Of a stretch of 64,000 nt of DNA, positions 1 to 8,826 are shown piece by piece. Under the pieces are notes generated by a model. The model did no database searches and was not told the origin of the DNA. It saw only the letters and a program-made list of their open reading frames with translations. Each line of letters opens with the position of its first letter. The stretch's first letter is position 1. The stretch lies in NCBI GenBank assembly GCA_965279295.1, contig CBDIHQ010000015.1; one strand, 5' to 3'. The translations under genes and the position numbers were made by a program. Source of the stretch: Aquabacter sp965279295. GTDB taxonomy: Bacteria > Pseudomonadota > Alphaproteobacteria > Rhizobiales > Xanthobacteraceae.

Positions 1-858
1 GAGCAGGCCAGGCTTGCCGGGATAGGCGAAGAAGCCCACCGGCGCGCGAGCGCCGATGCAGACCACAAGCTGGAAATCGGCCAGCGCCGCGATGGCCATG
101 TCGATGGGGTAAGGCACCGGGCGCGCCGCCACCCGACCGGCGCCGCGCTGGCCGCGACCCGAAACCTGAGAGAGAAGCGCTGCACCGGTCGCGGCGGAGA
201 TGCGGCCCGCATCCACCAGTGCATCCTCGCGCAAGGCACCACCGGCCAGCAGCAGGGCGGCCTTGCGGCCATCGCGCAGGGCGAGGGCGGCGATCTTCAC
301 CTGGTCCGCTGGAGCTGCCTGCGGCGCGGGAACGGAAGTCGGAGCGAGAGGCGTGTCCTTTGCCTCGCCCCATGCAGCGTCGGCTGGCAGAATCATGGTC
401 GCGATGCCGGGCGTCGACATGGCGGCGACATAGGCGTCTGCGCAGGTGCGGGACACGTCGTCCGGCCCCTCCGCCCGCCCGACCCAGTGAGACATGGGGC
501 GGGCGAGGCTCTCGATATCCGTGGTCAGCGGCGCGTCATATTGCAGATGGTAGCTGGCATGATCGCCCACCACGTTGATCATCGGCGTGCGGGCGCGCTT
601 GGCGTTGTGGATGTTGGCAAGGCCGTTGGCGAGGCCCGGCCCCAGGTGGAGCAGCGTCGCCGCCGGCTTTTCCGCCATGCGGGCATAACCGTCCGCTGCC
701 CCGGTCACCACGCCCTCGAACAGGCCGAGCACACAGCGCATCTGCGGCTTGCGGTCCAGAGCCGCAACGAAATGCATCTCCGACGTGCCCGGATTGGCGA
801 AGCAGACATCGACGCCGTTCACCAGCAGTGTGTCGCACAGACGATCGGCGCCGTTCAT
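1..858 (-). CDS. TPP-dependent acetolactate synthase/benzoylformate decarboxylase-like enzyme (partial)
   Basis: Reads leftwards from ATG at 858 and runs off the window, so only the N-terminal 286 residues are present. The N-terminal TPP-binding (pyrimidine) domain is clear: NPGTSE at residues 22-27 and LFEG with the cofactor-activating Glu at residue 48, followed by GAADGYARM. The start of the central domain follows (about 190-286). The family cleaves or ligates 2-keto acids. It is the last visible gene of a leftward catabolic run, 104 bp after the aminotransferase, so a 2-keto acid made by transamination could be its substrate (inference). The C-terminal half that would separate acetolactate synthase from benzoylformate decarboxylase lies outside the window. 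Confidence 0.85.
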   Translation of the reverse strand, partial: MNGADRLCDTLLVNGVDVCFANPGTSEMHFVAALDRKPQMRCVLGLFEGVVTGAADGYARMAEKPAATLLHLGPGLANGLANIHNAKRARTPMINVVGDHASYHLQYDAPLTTDIESLARPMSHWVGRAEGPDDVSRTCADAYVAAMSTPGIATMILPADAAWGEAKDTPLAPTSVPAPQAAPADQVKIAALALRDGRKAALLLAGGALREDALVDAGRISAATGAALLSQVSGRGQRGAGRVAARPVPYPIDMAIAALADFQLVVCIGARAPVGFFAYPGKPGLL

Positions 859-897
859 TACTCAACTCCTGCGCGGTCTTGGGGATGTGGGGTAAAG

Positions 898-953
898 GGC
901 GGTCGCTATCGACCACGCCGCCATGCCTAGGCACGACGGCGTGTCCGACCGCC
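898..953. repeat. Nested inverted repeat (three stacked stems) between cistrons
   Basis: Three concentric perfect palindromes: GGCGGTCG (898-905) with CGACCGCC (946-953), CACGCCG (914-920) with CGGCGTG (937-943), and TGCCTAGGCA (924-933) at the centre. It fills the gap between the aminotransferase stop (963) and the TPP-enzyme start (858). No T-tract follows on either strand, so it is more likely an intercistronic RNA processing or stability structure, or a dispersed palindromic element, than a classical terminator. Confidence 0.6.
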
Positions 954-962
954 AGCCATGTC

Positions 963-2267
963 TCAGGCCGCGATGGCCGGTGAGGCGGAGAAAGCCGCCT
1001 CGATGGACTGCTCCAGGATGGCCAGGCCCTCGTCCAGCGTGTCGAAGCCGATGGTTAGCGGAGTGAGGATGCGCACCACATTGGCCCGTGTGCCGCAGGT
1101 CAAAAGGATGAGGCCGCGCTTCTCCGCTTCCTCGACAATCTTATTGGTGAGAGCGGGCGCGGCCTGCTTGGAGGCGCGATCTTCCACCAGTTCAAACGCG
1201 ATCATCGCCCCCATGCCGCGCACGTCGCCGATCCGCTCCATGCCCTGGCGCTCGGCGAGGGACTTCAGCATGGCGGTGATGCGTGCGCCAACCTCCTTGG
1301 CGCGGGCGCACAGGTCTTCCTCGGCCATCACGTCCAGCACCGCGTTCGCTGCCGCCAGCGCCATCGGGTTGCCGCCGTAGGTGCCGCCGAGGCCGCCGGG
1401 ATGAGCTGCGGACATGATGTCCGCGCGCCCCACCAGCGCCGAGATCGGAAAGCCGCCGCCGAGGCCCTTGGCGAGGGTGATGAGGTCCGGCTTAACGCCC
1501 GCCTGCTCGATGCAGAACATGGAGCCGGTGCGGCCCATGCCGGACTGGATTTCGTCGGCAATGAAGACGATGCCGTGGCGGGTCGCGATCTCGCGCAGGC
1601 GCACCAGGAAATCGACGGGGGCGACATTGAAACCGCCTTCACCCTGCACCGGCTCGACGATCATGGCTGCGACGCGCTCGGGGTCTACGTCCGAGGCGAA
1701 CAGCCGCTCGATATCGGCAATGGCATCCTCGGTGGTGATACCCAGGAACGGGTTCGGGAATGCGGCGTGATAGATCTCGCCTGGGAACGGACCGAAATTG
1801 CGCTTGTACGGCATCACCTTGCCGGTCAACGACATGCCCAGCAGGGTGCGCCCATGGAATGCGCCGGAGAAAGCCAGGATGCCCGACCGTTTGGTGAAAG
1901 CGCGGGCGACCTTGATGGCGTTCTCCACCGCTTCGGCGCCCGTACTCACGAACATGGAGCGGTTTTCGGCGCCGGTGGGCGCAATGGCGTTCAGCCGCTC
2001 CGCGAGATTGATGTAGCCCTCATAGGGGGCGACGTGGAAACAGGTGTGGGTGAACGCCTCGGCCTGTTCCATCACCGCCTTCATCACCTTGGGATGGCGG
2101 TGGCCGGTGTTCACCACGGCAATGCCGGCGGCGAAATCGATGAAGCGCTTGCCATCCACGTCCCAGATTTCCGCGTTCTGGGCACGCGCCGCATAGATCT
2201 TGCGGGTTGCGACACCGCCCGCGACGGCGGCGGACTGGCGCTCCATGAGCTGAGCTGAGAGGGTCAT
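963..2267 (-). CDS. gabT: 4-aminobutyrate-type aminotransferase (class III PLP)
   Basis: 434 residues, the usual length for GabT. Class III aminotransferase landmarks are all present: STGAEAVENAIK (108-119), AFHGRT (136-141), the cofactor Asp in IADEIQSGMGRTG (236-248) and the Schiff-base Lys267 in TLAKGLGGGFPI. It moves an amino group from a 4-aminobutyrate-like omega-amino acid to 2-oxoglutarate. Its ATG overlaps the stop of the upstream amidohydrolase by 4 bp (ATGA), which implies translational coupling. In this cluster the true substrate may be a related omega-amino acid rather than GABA, because no succinate-semialdehyde dehydrogenase is adjacent. Confidence 0.9.
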   Translation of the reverse strand: MTLSAQLMERQSAAVAGGVATRKIYAARAQNAEIWDVDGKRFIDFAAGIAVVNTGHRHPKVMKAVMEQAEAFTHTCFHVAPYEGYINLAERLNAIAPTGAENRSMFVSTGAEAVENAIKVARAFTKRSGILAFSGAFHGRTLLGMSLTGKVMPYKRNFGPFPGEIYHAAFPNPFLGITTEDAIADIERLFASDVDPERVAAMIVEPVQGEGGFNVAPVDFLVRLREIATRHGIVFIADEIQSGMGRTGSMFCIEQAGVKPDLITLAKGLGGGFPISALVGRADIMSAAHPGGLGGTYGGNPMALAAANAVLDVMAEEDLCARAKEVGARITAMLKSLAERQGMERIGDVRGMGAMIAFELVEDRASKQAAPALTNKIVEEAEKRGLILLTCGTRANVVRILTPLTIGFDTLDEGLAILEQSIEAAFSASPAIAA

Positions 2268-3256
2268 GCCGAAAACTTTCCGAAAAGCGAGATAGCGTTT
2301 GACGTGAGGATCTTCTCGCGCCCGGCCGCGTCGAGGCCATGGCAGGCATCAACGATGGCGAGCGGATCTTCATCGCCCATGTCGAAAGGATAGTCCGTGC
2401 CCAGCATCACCTTGTCGATGCCGGCCACGCCGATCAAGGCTTCGAGATGATCGGCCCGGAACACGCAGGTGTCGAACCACATGCGCGGGAGGTAAGCGCT
2501 CGGCGGCTCCGCCGTCAGCTTGCGCACCTCGGGCCGCACCTTCCAGGCATGGTCGAGCCGGCCAACGTAATAAGGCAGGTACCCTCCGCCGTGGGCGATC
2601 ACCACCTTCAGGCCGGGATACCGGTCCAGCACTCCACCGCTGATGAGGTGCATGCCCGCGATCACTTCCTCGATCGGCTGGCCGACGCTGTTGATCATGA
2701 AGAACGGCGACAGGCGCTGGCCGTGTGAAAAGCCCAGCGGGTGCAGGAAGATCGGCACGCCGAGCTTTTCGAGCCGTGCCCAGATCGGCGCGAGGGCGGG
2801 ATCGGACAGTTCCTGCTCGTTCACGCGGGTGTCGATCTGAAAGCCGCGCAGGCCGAGTTCCTCGACGCCGCGCGTCGCCTCGTCGGCGGCACGTTCAGGA
2901 TAGGCCATGGGCAGGGTGCCGAGCGCCAGGAAGTGGGCGGGGTCTCCGGCGACGACGCCCGCGATATGGTCGTTCTGAACGCGGCTGATCTCGACCAGCA
3001 GGTCCTCGTCTGCCCAGTAATGCTGTTGCGCCGGGGCGGGGGCGATGACCTGCGCGTCCACCCGCATGGCCTTCATGTCGGCGCGGCGCACCTCAAGGTC
3101 GGAGAATTTTGGGCGGTAGATGTCGCGCTTGCTGCCGTCCGTCACCAGGCTGTCCGGGGACATGTCGCGGCGGTAGGGATTGACCGGTGCGTTCTTGCCC
3201 GCAACCAGCTTTTCCACATCCGGGCAGAGGGTATGGGTGTGCATGTCGATGATCAT
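2264..3256 (-). CDS. Amidohydrolase-2 (ACMSD-like) family metal-dependent hydrolase/decarboxylase
   Basis: 330 residues forming one TIM-barrel. Expected metal ligands are visible: DMHTH (His6, His8), FLHPLG (His172), VIAHGGGY (His222) and LGTDYPFD (Asp288). This set belongs to the ACMSD/gamma-resorcylate decarboxylase branch, whose members either decarboxylate aromatic or unsaturated acids or hydrolyse lactones and amides. It lies 21 bp after the GntR regulator and overlaps gabT by 4 bp, so regulator, hydrolase and aminotransferase form one operon. The reaction cannot be told from sequence alone. Confidence 0.85.
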   Translation of the reverse strand: MIIDMHTHTLCPDVEKLVAGKNAPVNPYRRDMSPDSLVTDGSKRDIYRPKFSDLEVRRADMKAMRVDAQVIAPAPAQQHYWADEDLLVEISRVQNDHIAGVVAGDPAHFLALGTLPMAYPERAADEATRGVEELGLRGFQIDTRVNEQELSDPALAPIWARLEKLGVPIFLHPLGFSHGQRLSPFFMINSVGQPIEEVIAGMHLISGGVLDRYPGLKVVIAHGGGYLPYYVGRLDHAWKVRPEVRKLTAEPPSAYLPRMWFDTCVFRADHLEALIGVAGIDKVMLGTDYPFDMGDEDPLAIVDACHGLDAAGREKILTSNAISLFGKFSA

Positions 3257-3277
3257 TGATTGAATTCCCGGTGGCGC

Positions 3278-3973
3278 TCAACGCGCGGTACCGTCCTCTT
3301 CTTTGTTCTCGGCATCTGCCGACATCAGGTTCTTGATGGCTTCAAGGTTGAACTGAGCGTGGCGGCGGCTTAGGTCGCGCAGGCCCGCAAAGTCTTGGGC
3401 CTCGATCAGTTTGATCATCTGGTCGTGCTGGTTGGTCGCCTCGGTGACGAAGTCCAGGCCGCGCTCGAACACCTGGGAGGCGCGCTCGCCGCGATCCCAG
3501 ACGTCGTTGATAATGGCGACAAGCTTCTCGTTCGGGCAGAAGCCGAGGATGATGCGGTGAAACAGGCGGTTCAGTTCTGAATAGCGCGCGGCGGTCTTGG
3601 CCTTGCGCCGGTCGGTCATTTCCGCGTTGACGGACTTGAGCTGCTTCACCGCGGCCTTGTCGATGAAAGGCGTAGCGAGGAAATTCGCCTCCGGCTCAAG
3701 CAGGGTGCGGATCTGTGTGTATTCGAGGATCTCGTCCACCCGCAGCTTGGTGACATAGGCGCCGCTGTGAGGGATGAGTTCGACGAAGCCACGCGCCTCG
3801 AGCGAGCGGAATGCCTCGCGCACGGGGATCTCGCTGCATCTGAACTCGTCGGCCACCGCTTTCAGCAGAAGGCGTGCGCCGGGCTGAAGGCTACCCTCGA
3901 GGATGCGTTGCTTCAGTTCGGTGAAAACCACCTGGGTCTTGGTCTGGAAATCCGCCGGCTGCACCCTGGTCAT
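3278..3973 (-). CDS. GntR family transcriptional regulator with FCD domain
   Basis: 231 residues from the chosen ATG (MTRVQPADF). That start has a GAAGG ribosome site about 8 nt upstream. The frame stays open to a GTG/ATG pair at 4045/4042 that overlaps the preceding SDR stop (TGATG), but that longer form adds an Arg/Ser-rich tail and lacks a good ribosome site. The N-terminal winged helix (about 10-75) has the typical IPVREAFRSLEARGF recognition segment. The C-terminal all-helical FCD ligand domain contains the His-bearing LNRLFHRIIL. Encoded inside the operon, it probably controls the cluster in response to a pathway acid (inference). Confidence 0.85.
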   Translation of the reverse strand: MTRVQPADFQTKTQVVFTELKQRILEGSLQPGARLLLKAVADEFRCSEIPVREAFRSLEARGFVELIPHSGAYVTKLRVDEILEYTQIRTLLEPEANFLATPFIDKAAVKQLKSVNAEMTDRRKAKTAARYSELNRLFHRIILGFCPNEKLVAIINDVWDRGERASQVFERGLDFVTEATNQHDQMIKLIEAQDFAGLRDLSRRHAQFNLEAIKNLMSADAENKEEDGTAR

Positions 3974-4041
3974 GGAACGCACCTTCGTGGAGATGGCCCG
4001 ACCAGACCGGGCGCCGCGCACGGCCGATCGAGAATCAAGCA

Positions 4042-4800
4042 TCACGGCATATACCAGCCGCCGTTGACGTCCAGAATGGCTCCTGTGACATAGCTCGCAT
4101 CCTCAGATGCAAGGTAGAGCGCGCAGGCCGCCACTTCCGTAGGGACGCCAAGGCGTCCGGCGGGAATGAAGGTGTCGATGAGCGCATCGGACGTGCCCTC
4201 GGACGTGTTCATTTCCGTGGCGATGCGGCCGGGCGCTATGACGTTGACCGTGACGCCGGATCGGGATACTTCCAGCGCTAGCGTACGGGACATGCCGATC
4301 AGCCCCGCCTTGGACGCGGAATAGTGCATTCCGTTGATCCGCGAGCCGACCCGCCCGCCCATGGAGGACATGTTGATGACACGCCCCCAGCCGGCTTCCA
4401 TCATCAGCGGCACGAAGGCGCGCGCGAACAGGAAGGCGCCGGTGAGGTTTACTGCGATGACCCGGCTCCAATCGTCCAGGGAAAGCTGGAGCGCGGGGAC
4501 TTTCTGCCCCTGCTTGCGCAACACGATGCCGGCATTGTTGACGAGGATGTCGACCCTGCCGTGGCGGCTGATAACCTCTGCCGCGAGCGCGGCGACCCCG
4601 GCCTCGTCGGAGACATCGCAGACCAGACCTTCGGCCTTGAATCCTTCTGCAACAAGTTCCGCCGCGAAGGCGGACGCACGGTCGGACTGATCGACAACGA
4701 TCACCGTGGCTCCGGCCTCGGCGAGGCGGCGGCAGATCTGCCGGCCGATTGACCCGGCGCCGCCGGTGACGAGGGCGATGCGGCTGTCATGCATACCCAT
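4042..4800 (-). CDS. SDR family oxidoreductase (FabG-like)
   Basis: 252 residues, a classical short-chain dehydrogenase. Cofactor motif TGGAGSIG (13-20), NNAG near residue 90, catalytic Ser in MSSMGG and the Tyr/Lys pair in HYSASKAGL. The Asp at the end of beta-2 (VVDQSD) favours NAD(H). It lies between the transporter binding protein upstream and the GntR regulator downstream, with its stop touching the regulator frame. It probably oxidises a hydroxyl group of a pathway intermediate; the substrate is unknown. Confidence 0.9.
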   Translation of the reverse strand: MGMHDSRIALVTGGAGSIGRQICRRLAEAGATVIVVDQSDRASAFAAELVAEGFKAEGLVCDVSDEAGVAALAAEVISRHGRVDILVNNAGIVLRKQGQKVPALQLSLDDWSRVIAVNLTGAFLFARAFVPLMMEAGWGRVINMSSMGGRVGSRINGMHYSASKAGLIGMSRTLALEVSRSGVTVNVIAPGRIATEMNTSEGTSDALIDTFIPAGRLGVPTEVAACALYLASEDASYVTGAILDVNGGWYMP

Positions 4801-4883
4801 AGTTTTTCTACTCCGGGCTGGCGCTAATTAAGACAAAGGCTTTTGGGCGCGCGCGGGCGCGCGTCATCGTTGGTGTTAGTCAA

Positions 4884-4911
4884 AAGGCGGCCGGCGCGCG
4901 CCGGCCGCCTT
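4884..4911 (-). terminator. Perfect 14-bp hairpin downstream of the ABC binding-protein gene
   Basis: AAGGCGGCCGGCGC (4884-4897) is followed directly by its exact reverse complement (4898-4911). On the minus strand the hairpin begins 7 nt after the binding-protein stop and is followed only by a short TTTTG. It is probably an attenuating terminator that makes binding-protein mRNA more abundant than the downstream SDR mRNA, a common arrangement in transporter operons. Confidence 0.6.
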
Positions 4912-4917
4912 CTTGCC

Positions 4918-5970
4918 TCATTGCGTCCCGGTGGACTTGATCTTCTGCGCGAGTTCCGAGGTTTCCTTCGCGCCGTCGATGAACTGGTTGGTGTACATGT
5001 CGGACGGCTTGAGGGGTTGGCCGAGATCGCCCGCGTCCTTCAGATAGTCGATGGTGGATTGCCACCTGTCGTCGTTCATCTTGCCGAAGCGCTCGGCGAA
5101 GTCCGGGGACTTGTAGAACTGGCTATGGATAATCTTGAGCTTCGTCGTCTCAAGCTTCTGGTCGCGGTCCGGTGAGACCTTGATGACCTCCGCCACCGCG
5201 GCGTCTGGATTGTCGATGGCGGCCGAGATCGACCGGGCGGTTGCCCTGACGAAGCGCTGCACAAGGTCGGGGTTGGTCTTGATCAGGTTCTCGTTGGTGT
5301 AGATCAACACCCCGTAGAACTTCACGCCGTAGTCCTTGAGCGCCATCATGTTCGTGGGGAAACCGCGCATCTCCATGGTCAGCGGCTGGCCGTGGATTTG
5401 CGCCCACATCACGTCCACCTGCCGTGCGGCGAGCATCTGCGTTTCCGTGCCCGGGGCGATCGTGAGGAATTCGATGTCATTGATCGTCAGACCCCCAGCC
5501 TTAAGCAGCGGGAGGAGAAGGCCTTTCACGTTCTGGTGGAACCAGGAGATCTTCTTGCCCTTCAACTGGCTTGGCTGCGTGATGTTGTCGGACTTGTGCG
5601 ACGCTACCCCGAACGGCGTGTCCGGCTGTTCCGCCATAATCGCGACGATCGGCAGGCCGCTGCCCTTGGCACGGGTGAAGGCATCGGCATTGGTGACGCC
5701 GAACTGCTCGCGGCCCGAGGCGATGAAGCCTTCGTTCTGCTGTCCAGCGGAAGGCGGACGGATCTCAAGATCGATCCCTTCGTCCCGGTAGAAGCCCTTG
5801 GCTATGCCGTAAAAGTAAGGGGCATGCATGCCCCATGGCGTGAAATTGATGCGCAGAATCACCTTGTCCAAAGGCTTCTGCGTCTGCGCCAAGCTTGGGC
5901 TGACGGCGGCGAAAACGCCGGTCAATGCAAGCGCGGCACCCAATAACCACGAACGTCGGTTGCACGTCAT
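4918..5970 (-). CDS. ABC transporter substrate-binding protein, NitT/TauT (NMT1/THI5-like) type
   Basis: 350 residues. A Sec signal peptide is evident: RR near the start, hydrophobic LLGAALALTGVFAAV and a SLAQT cleavage region around residue 28. The mature part shows NMT1/SsuA features: FTPWGMHAPYFYGIAKGFY, QFGVTNADAF and KGKKISWF. The periplasmic protein would capture a small organic solute for import. No permease or ATPase is adjacent. The matching NitT/TauT-type pair is 6 kb to the right in the same orientation, so the three probably work as one transporter (inference). Confidence 0.88.
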   Translation of the reverse strand: MTCNRRSWLLGAALALTGVFAAVSPSLAQTQKPLDKVILRINFTPWGMHAPYFYGIAKGFYRDEGIDLEIRPPSAGQQNEGFIASGREQFGVTNADAFTRAKGSGLPIVAIMAEQPDTPFGVASHKSDNITQPSQLKGKKISWFHQNVKGLLLPLLKAGGLTINDIEFLTIAPGTETQMLAARQVDVMWAQIHGQPLTMEMRGFPTNMMALKDYGVKFYGVLIYTNENLIKTNPDLVQRFVRATARSISAAIDNPDAAVAEVIKVSPDRDQKLETTKLKIIHSQFYKSPDFAERFGKMNDDRWQSTIDYLKDAGDLGQPLKPSDMYTNQFIDGAKETSELAQKIKSTGTQ

Positions 5971-6051
5971 TGTACCCCTCCATCGTGCTGGTCTGGAAAG
6001 AAGGTTTCGAGCTGCTTTGCGCAGCTTTCGCTTATCTTACGTAATATGGCC

Positions 6052-7644
6052 TCAGTGCCTCCACTCGGGAGCCGGCACCTGGGTCCACGTGCGTTCGAGC
6101 TTAAGGTCGTCCACCACCGCGTTGGCGGCGATGTAGCCGGGCGCGCCGTTGAGGCCACCGCCGGTGCCGGTTGTCGACGAGCCGCAGAGATAGAGGCCGG
6201 CGATGGGCGTGCGTGTGCCGGAGAGTTCCGGGTGCGGCCGGTTGATGCCGAGTTGGCTTGGTACCCAGGCGCCCATTCTGGCTGCGCCCTGCACCATGTT
6301 GATGTTCAACCGCTCATAGTCGAGCGGGGTGCACAGGTGGCTGGCGCGGATGTTGTCGCCGTCCAGATTGTCGGCGTGCACGCGCCAGTCTTCAAGCAGC
6401 CGCGCGGCATATTCCTCGCCGTGGGCGTCCCAGTTGCCGGGGCTACCGTCCACGGAATAGGGGGCGAACGGCCACCAGAAGGCGACATGCCCCTCGGCCG
6501 GGCTGTAGAGCGGATCGACTGCGCTGTTGCAGGCGCCGTTGCCCATAAGGGTCTTGGGGAAGCGGCCGGTCTCGCAGTCATGGAACGAAGACTCGATATC
6601 GTCCAGGCTGTCCATGCCGAAGAAGGTATTGAACGCCTTGCCCACATTGGGGTCGTAGGCGGCGCTGCGGTAGGTGGGCGGGCGCTTGAGGGCAAGATGC
6701 AGCGTGACCGAGGAATGGTTCCCCCAATACCAATTGTTGAGCTTGTCGCGCACGCTCTGGGAATAATTCTCCTCGCCGGAGATGCGCATTGTGGTGGGCG
6801 CGTCGATGCCGGAGGCGACGAAGCGCGTGGCCTCGAGATATTCGCCGGTGTCGAGCCGCACACCGGTGGCCCGGCCATCCTTCACCACGATCTCGCGGAC
6901 GTCGGCATCGGTGATGACCGTGCTGCCGCCGGCCTCCAGCACACGGGCAAGCGCGCGCGTGAACGAGGCCGAGCCGCCCGAAGGAAGGGTGTAGCCACGC
7001 ACCGCGGCCATGGTGCCGGGGAACATGGAGCCCGCGCCGGGCGCGTTCTCGATGGTGCCGACATGCATGAGAGCGGCGAACATGGTCCGCACCCGCTCTT
7101 CCTCGAAATAGTTCTTGATCACGCCGAACAGGTCGAACTGGGAATGGGAGAGGAACTGCTTGCCCTGAGGCCCTGAAAGGCGGTCGCGCAGCACATCCGG
7201 TGCCAGCGGCGCGGTGTAGCGCAGCGAGGTGAGCAGCGGGCGCATCTGCTGGTCGTAAAGGATCGAGAGGTCACGGAACGTGTCGGCATCGCGCTTGGAG
7301 AAGCGGGCGATGGCGGCACAGCTCGCTTCCAGGTCCTGCTGGAGCACGATGCATTTGCCGTCCCTGAACATGGTGCCCTGCTGCACCAGAGGCTCGATGA
7401 AGGAGAAGCCGTAGCGATAAAGCTCCAGGTCTCGCATGAAGGGCGAGTGGCGGAAGCCCATGTAGAAATTCGAATGAATGTTGAAGCGATAGCCTGGCAG
7501 CGTCGGCTCTTCGGTGGTGCAGCCGCCACCGATGCGATCGTTGCGCTCCAGCACCGCGATCTTCAGGCCGGCCTTTGTGAGGTAAGCCGCCATAACCAGG
7601 CTGTTGTGCCCCGCACCGATGATGACCCCGTCGTAACGTTGCAT
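6052..7644 (-). CDS. FAD-dependent oxidoreductase of the phytoene desaturase/PYROXD2 type
   Basis: 530 residues. The start at 7644 places the dinucleotide motif VIIGAGHNSLVMAAYL directly at the N-terminus, as in the family. The GAGHN-L form and the C-terminal GTGGGLNGAPGYIAANAV are characteristic of bacterial PYROXD2-like proteins. FAD binding is expected; the reaction is probably desaturation or amine/alcohol oxidation, but no substrate is established by sequence. It is divergent from the 2-dehydropantoate-reductase-like gene across a palindrome-bearing promoter region and sits 81 bp upstream of the ABC binding protein on the same strand. Confidence 0.85.
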   Translation of the reverse strand: MQRYDGVIIGAGHNSLVMAAYLTKAGLKIAVLERNDRIGGGCTTEEPTLPGYRFNIHSNFYMGFRHSPFMRDLELYRYGFSFIEPLVQQGTMFRDGKCIVLQQDLEASCAAIARFSKRDADTFRDLSILYDQQMRPLLTSLRYTAPLAPDVLRDRLSGPQGKQFLSHSQFDLFGVIKNYFEEERVRTMFAALMHVGTIENAPGAGSMFPGTMAAVRGYTLPSGGSASFTRALARVLEAGGSTVITDADVREIVVKDGRATGVRLDTGEYLEATRFVASGIDAPTTMRISGEENYSQSVRDKLNNWYWGNHSSVTLHLALKRPPTYRSAAYDPNVGKAFNTFFGMDSLDDIESSFHDCETGRFPKTLMGNGACNSAVDPLYSPAEGHVAFWWPFAPYSVDGSPGNWDAHGEEYAARLLEDWRVHADNLDGDNIRASHLCTPLDYERLNINMVQGAARMGAWVPSQLGINRPHPELSGTRTPIAGLYLCGSSTTGTGGGLNGAPGYIAANAVVDDLKLERTWTQVPAPEWRH

Positions 7645-7678
7645 GTTAAACGCGCCCCATGGAAGTGACCGCGTTTGT

Positions 7679-7698
7679 GATATCATATATTTGATATC
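7679..7698. promoter_or_regulatory. Candidate operator: 7-bp inverted repeat in divergent promoter
   Basis: GATATCA (7679-7685), spacer TATATT, TGATATC (7692-7698): a perfect dyad in a short AT-rich patch inside otherwise GC-rich DNA. It lies 34 bp upstream of the flavoprotein ATG and 54 bp upstream of the divergent reductase ATG. Its placement fits a dimeric GntR/FCD- or IclR-type regulator controlling both genes. Which regulator binds is unknown. Confidence 0.55.
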
Positions 7699-7752
7699 TT
7701 TCAACATGGCTTCGGAAGCCAAGCTAAATTCGCGAGGAAGGGCGGTTGTGAG

Positions 7753-8805
7753 ATGAGAAAAATTGTTGAAAATCAATTTTATAGGCAGAAACCCATTCTG
7801 GTGTGGGGCGCCGGGGCAATCGGCTCCACCATCGGTGCGCACCTTGTGAAAGCAGGCCGGAGGGTTGTTTTCGTTGATGTGAACGATGCCCAGGTCGCAG
7901 CCATTCGCGAGGGTCGTCTCACCATCGACGGGCCTGTCGTGAACCTGACCATCGGCGCACCGGCGTTCCGGCCTGAGGATGTGGAAGGCAGCTTCGAGAT
8001 GATCCTCCTGGCGGTCCGGCTGCTCCACACCAATGAAGCAATGGCTGCCCTGCTGCCGCATCTCTCGGCGAACGGCATCGTCGTGTCCTGCCAGAACGGC
8101 CTGGGTGCGCGAGACGTGGCGCGTGGCGCTGGCGTTGAGCGCACCGTTGCGGCGTCCTTCTTCCTGCCGGCCGATTTCAATGGGCCTGGGCATGTAACCT
8201 ACGGCGCGCGGGCGAGCCTGACGCTCGGAACGCTGGACGCGGAGCGCGGGCCGCCGCTCGATGGCGTGCTCGACATATTCAACGATTTTGACCCCGACAT
8301 CCACGTTTCCGACGATATCTTCGGGGTGGTGTGGACCAAGATGGCCTACGGTGCACTGCTGGGCGCAGCGGCCATGAACGACGGCCTCACGGCGGCGTTC
8401 CTGAGCGATCCGCGCCTGCGGCCCATCGCTGTCGGCATCGCGCGGGAGGTGACAGGTGTCGCAGCCGCGAGCGGGCATCCCGCGCAGGACGCGCCATGGT
8501 TCCAGCCCAACGCGCTGGGCTCCAGTGATCCGGCGGGCCAGGAGGCTTGCATCGACGCCGTCCTGTCGCGCCTCAAGGGCTCGGCGAAGCAGCACAGCGG
8601 ATATTGGACCCAAATCGTCCAGGGCCGCGTGCCGGAACTCTCGGTGCAGTTCGAACCCATGCTGACACAGGCGGAGGCACACGGCATCGCCATTCCCGTG
8701 ACGCGCAGAATGCTGGAACTGCTTGGCGACCTTGAGACGGGTCGCCGGAGCTTGGGAGCGGACACGATGGACATCCTTCTCGAGACCGCCCTGGCGGCTC
8801 GCTGA
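7753..8805 (+). CDS. 2-dehydropantoate 2-reductase (PanE/ApbA) family protein
   Basis: 350 residues. Rossmann motif VWGAGAIGST (18-27), the substrate-loop sequence SCQNGLGARD and the catalytic Lys in VWTKMAYGALLGA define the ketopantoate reductase fold. Family members reduce 2-keto acids with NADPH. The gene sits alone on the plus strand within the catabolic region and converges on the Gfo/Idh gene with a 21-bp gap, so a catabolic 2-keto or 2-hydroxy acid reaction is likelier than pantothenate synthesis. The first 13 codons are unusually AT-rich and hold a 7-bp inverted repeat (7759-7780). Confidence 0.82.
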   Translation: MRKIVENQFYRQKPILVWGAGAIGSTIGAHLVKAGRRVVFVDVNDAQVAAIREGRLTIDGPVVNLTIGAPAFRPEDVEGSFEMILLAVRLLHTNEAMAALLPHLSANGIVVSCQNGLGARDVARGAGVERTVAASFFLPADFNGPGHVTYGARASLTLGTLDAERGPPLDGVLDIFNDFDPDIHVSDDIFGVVWTKMAYGALLGAAAMNDGLTAAFLSDPRLRPIAVGIAREVTGVAAASGHPAQDAPWFQPNALGSSDPAGQEACIDAVLSRLKGSAKQHSGYWTQIVQGRVPELSVQFEPMLTQAEAHGIAIPVTRRMLELLGDLETGRRSLGADTMDILLETALAAR

Positions 8806-8826
8806 AGGGGCGCCCATCGCCACCGC

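Noticed and set aside
7645..8823. Apparent 393-residue N-terminal extension of the flavoprotein
   Set aside because: It is antisense to the intact PanE-like gene and has no family similarity; the flavoprotein start at 7644 places the FAD motif exactly at the N-terminus.
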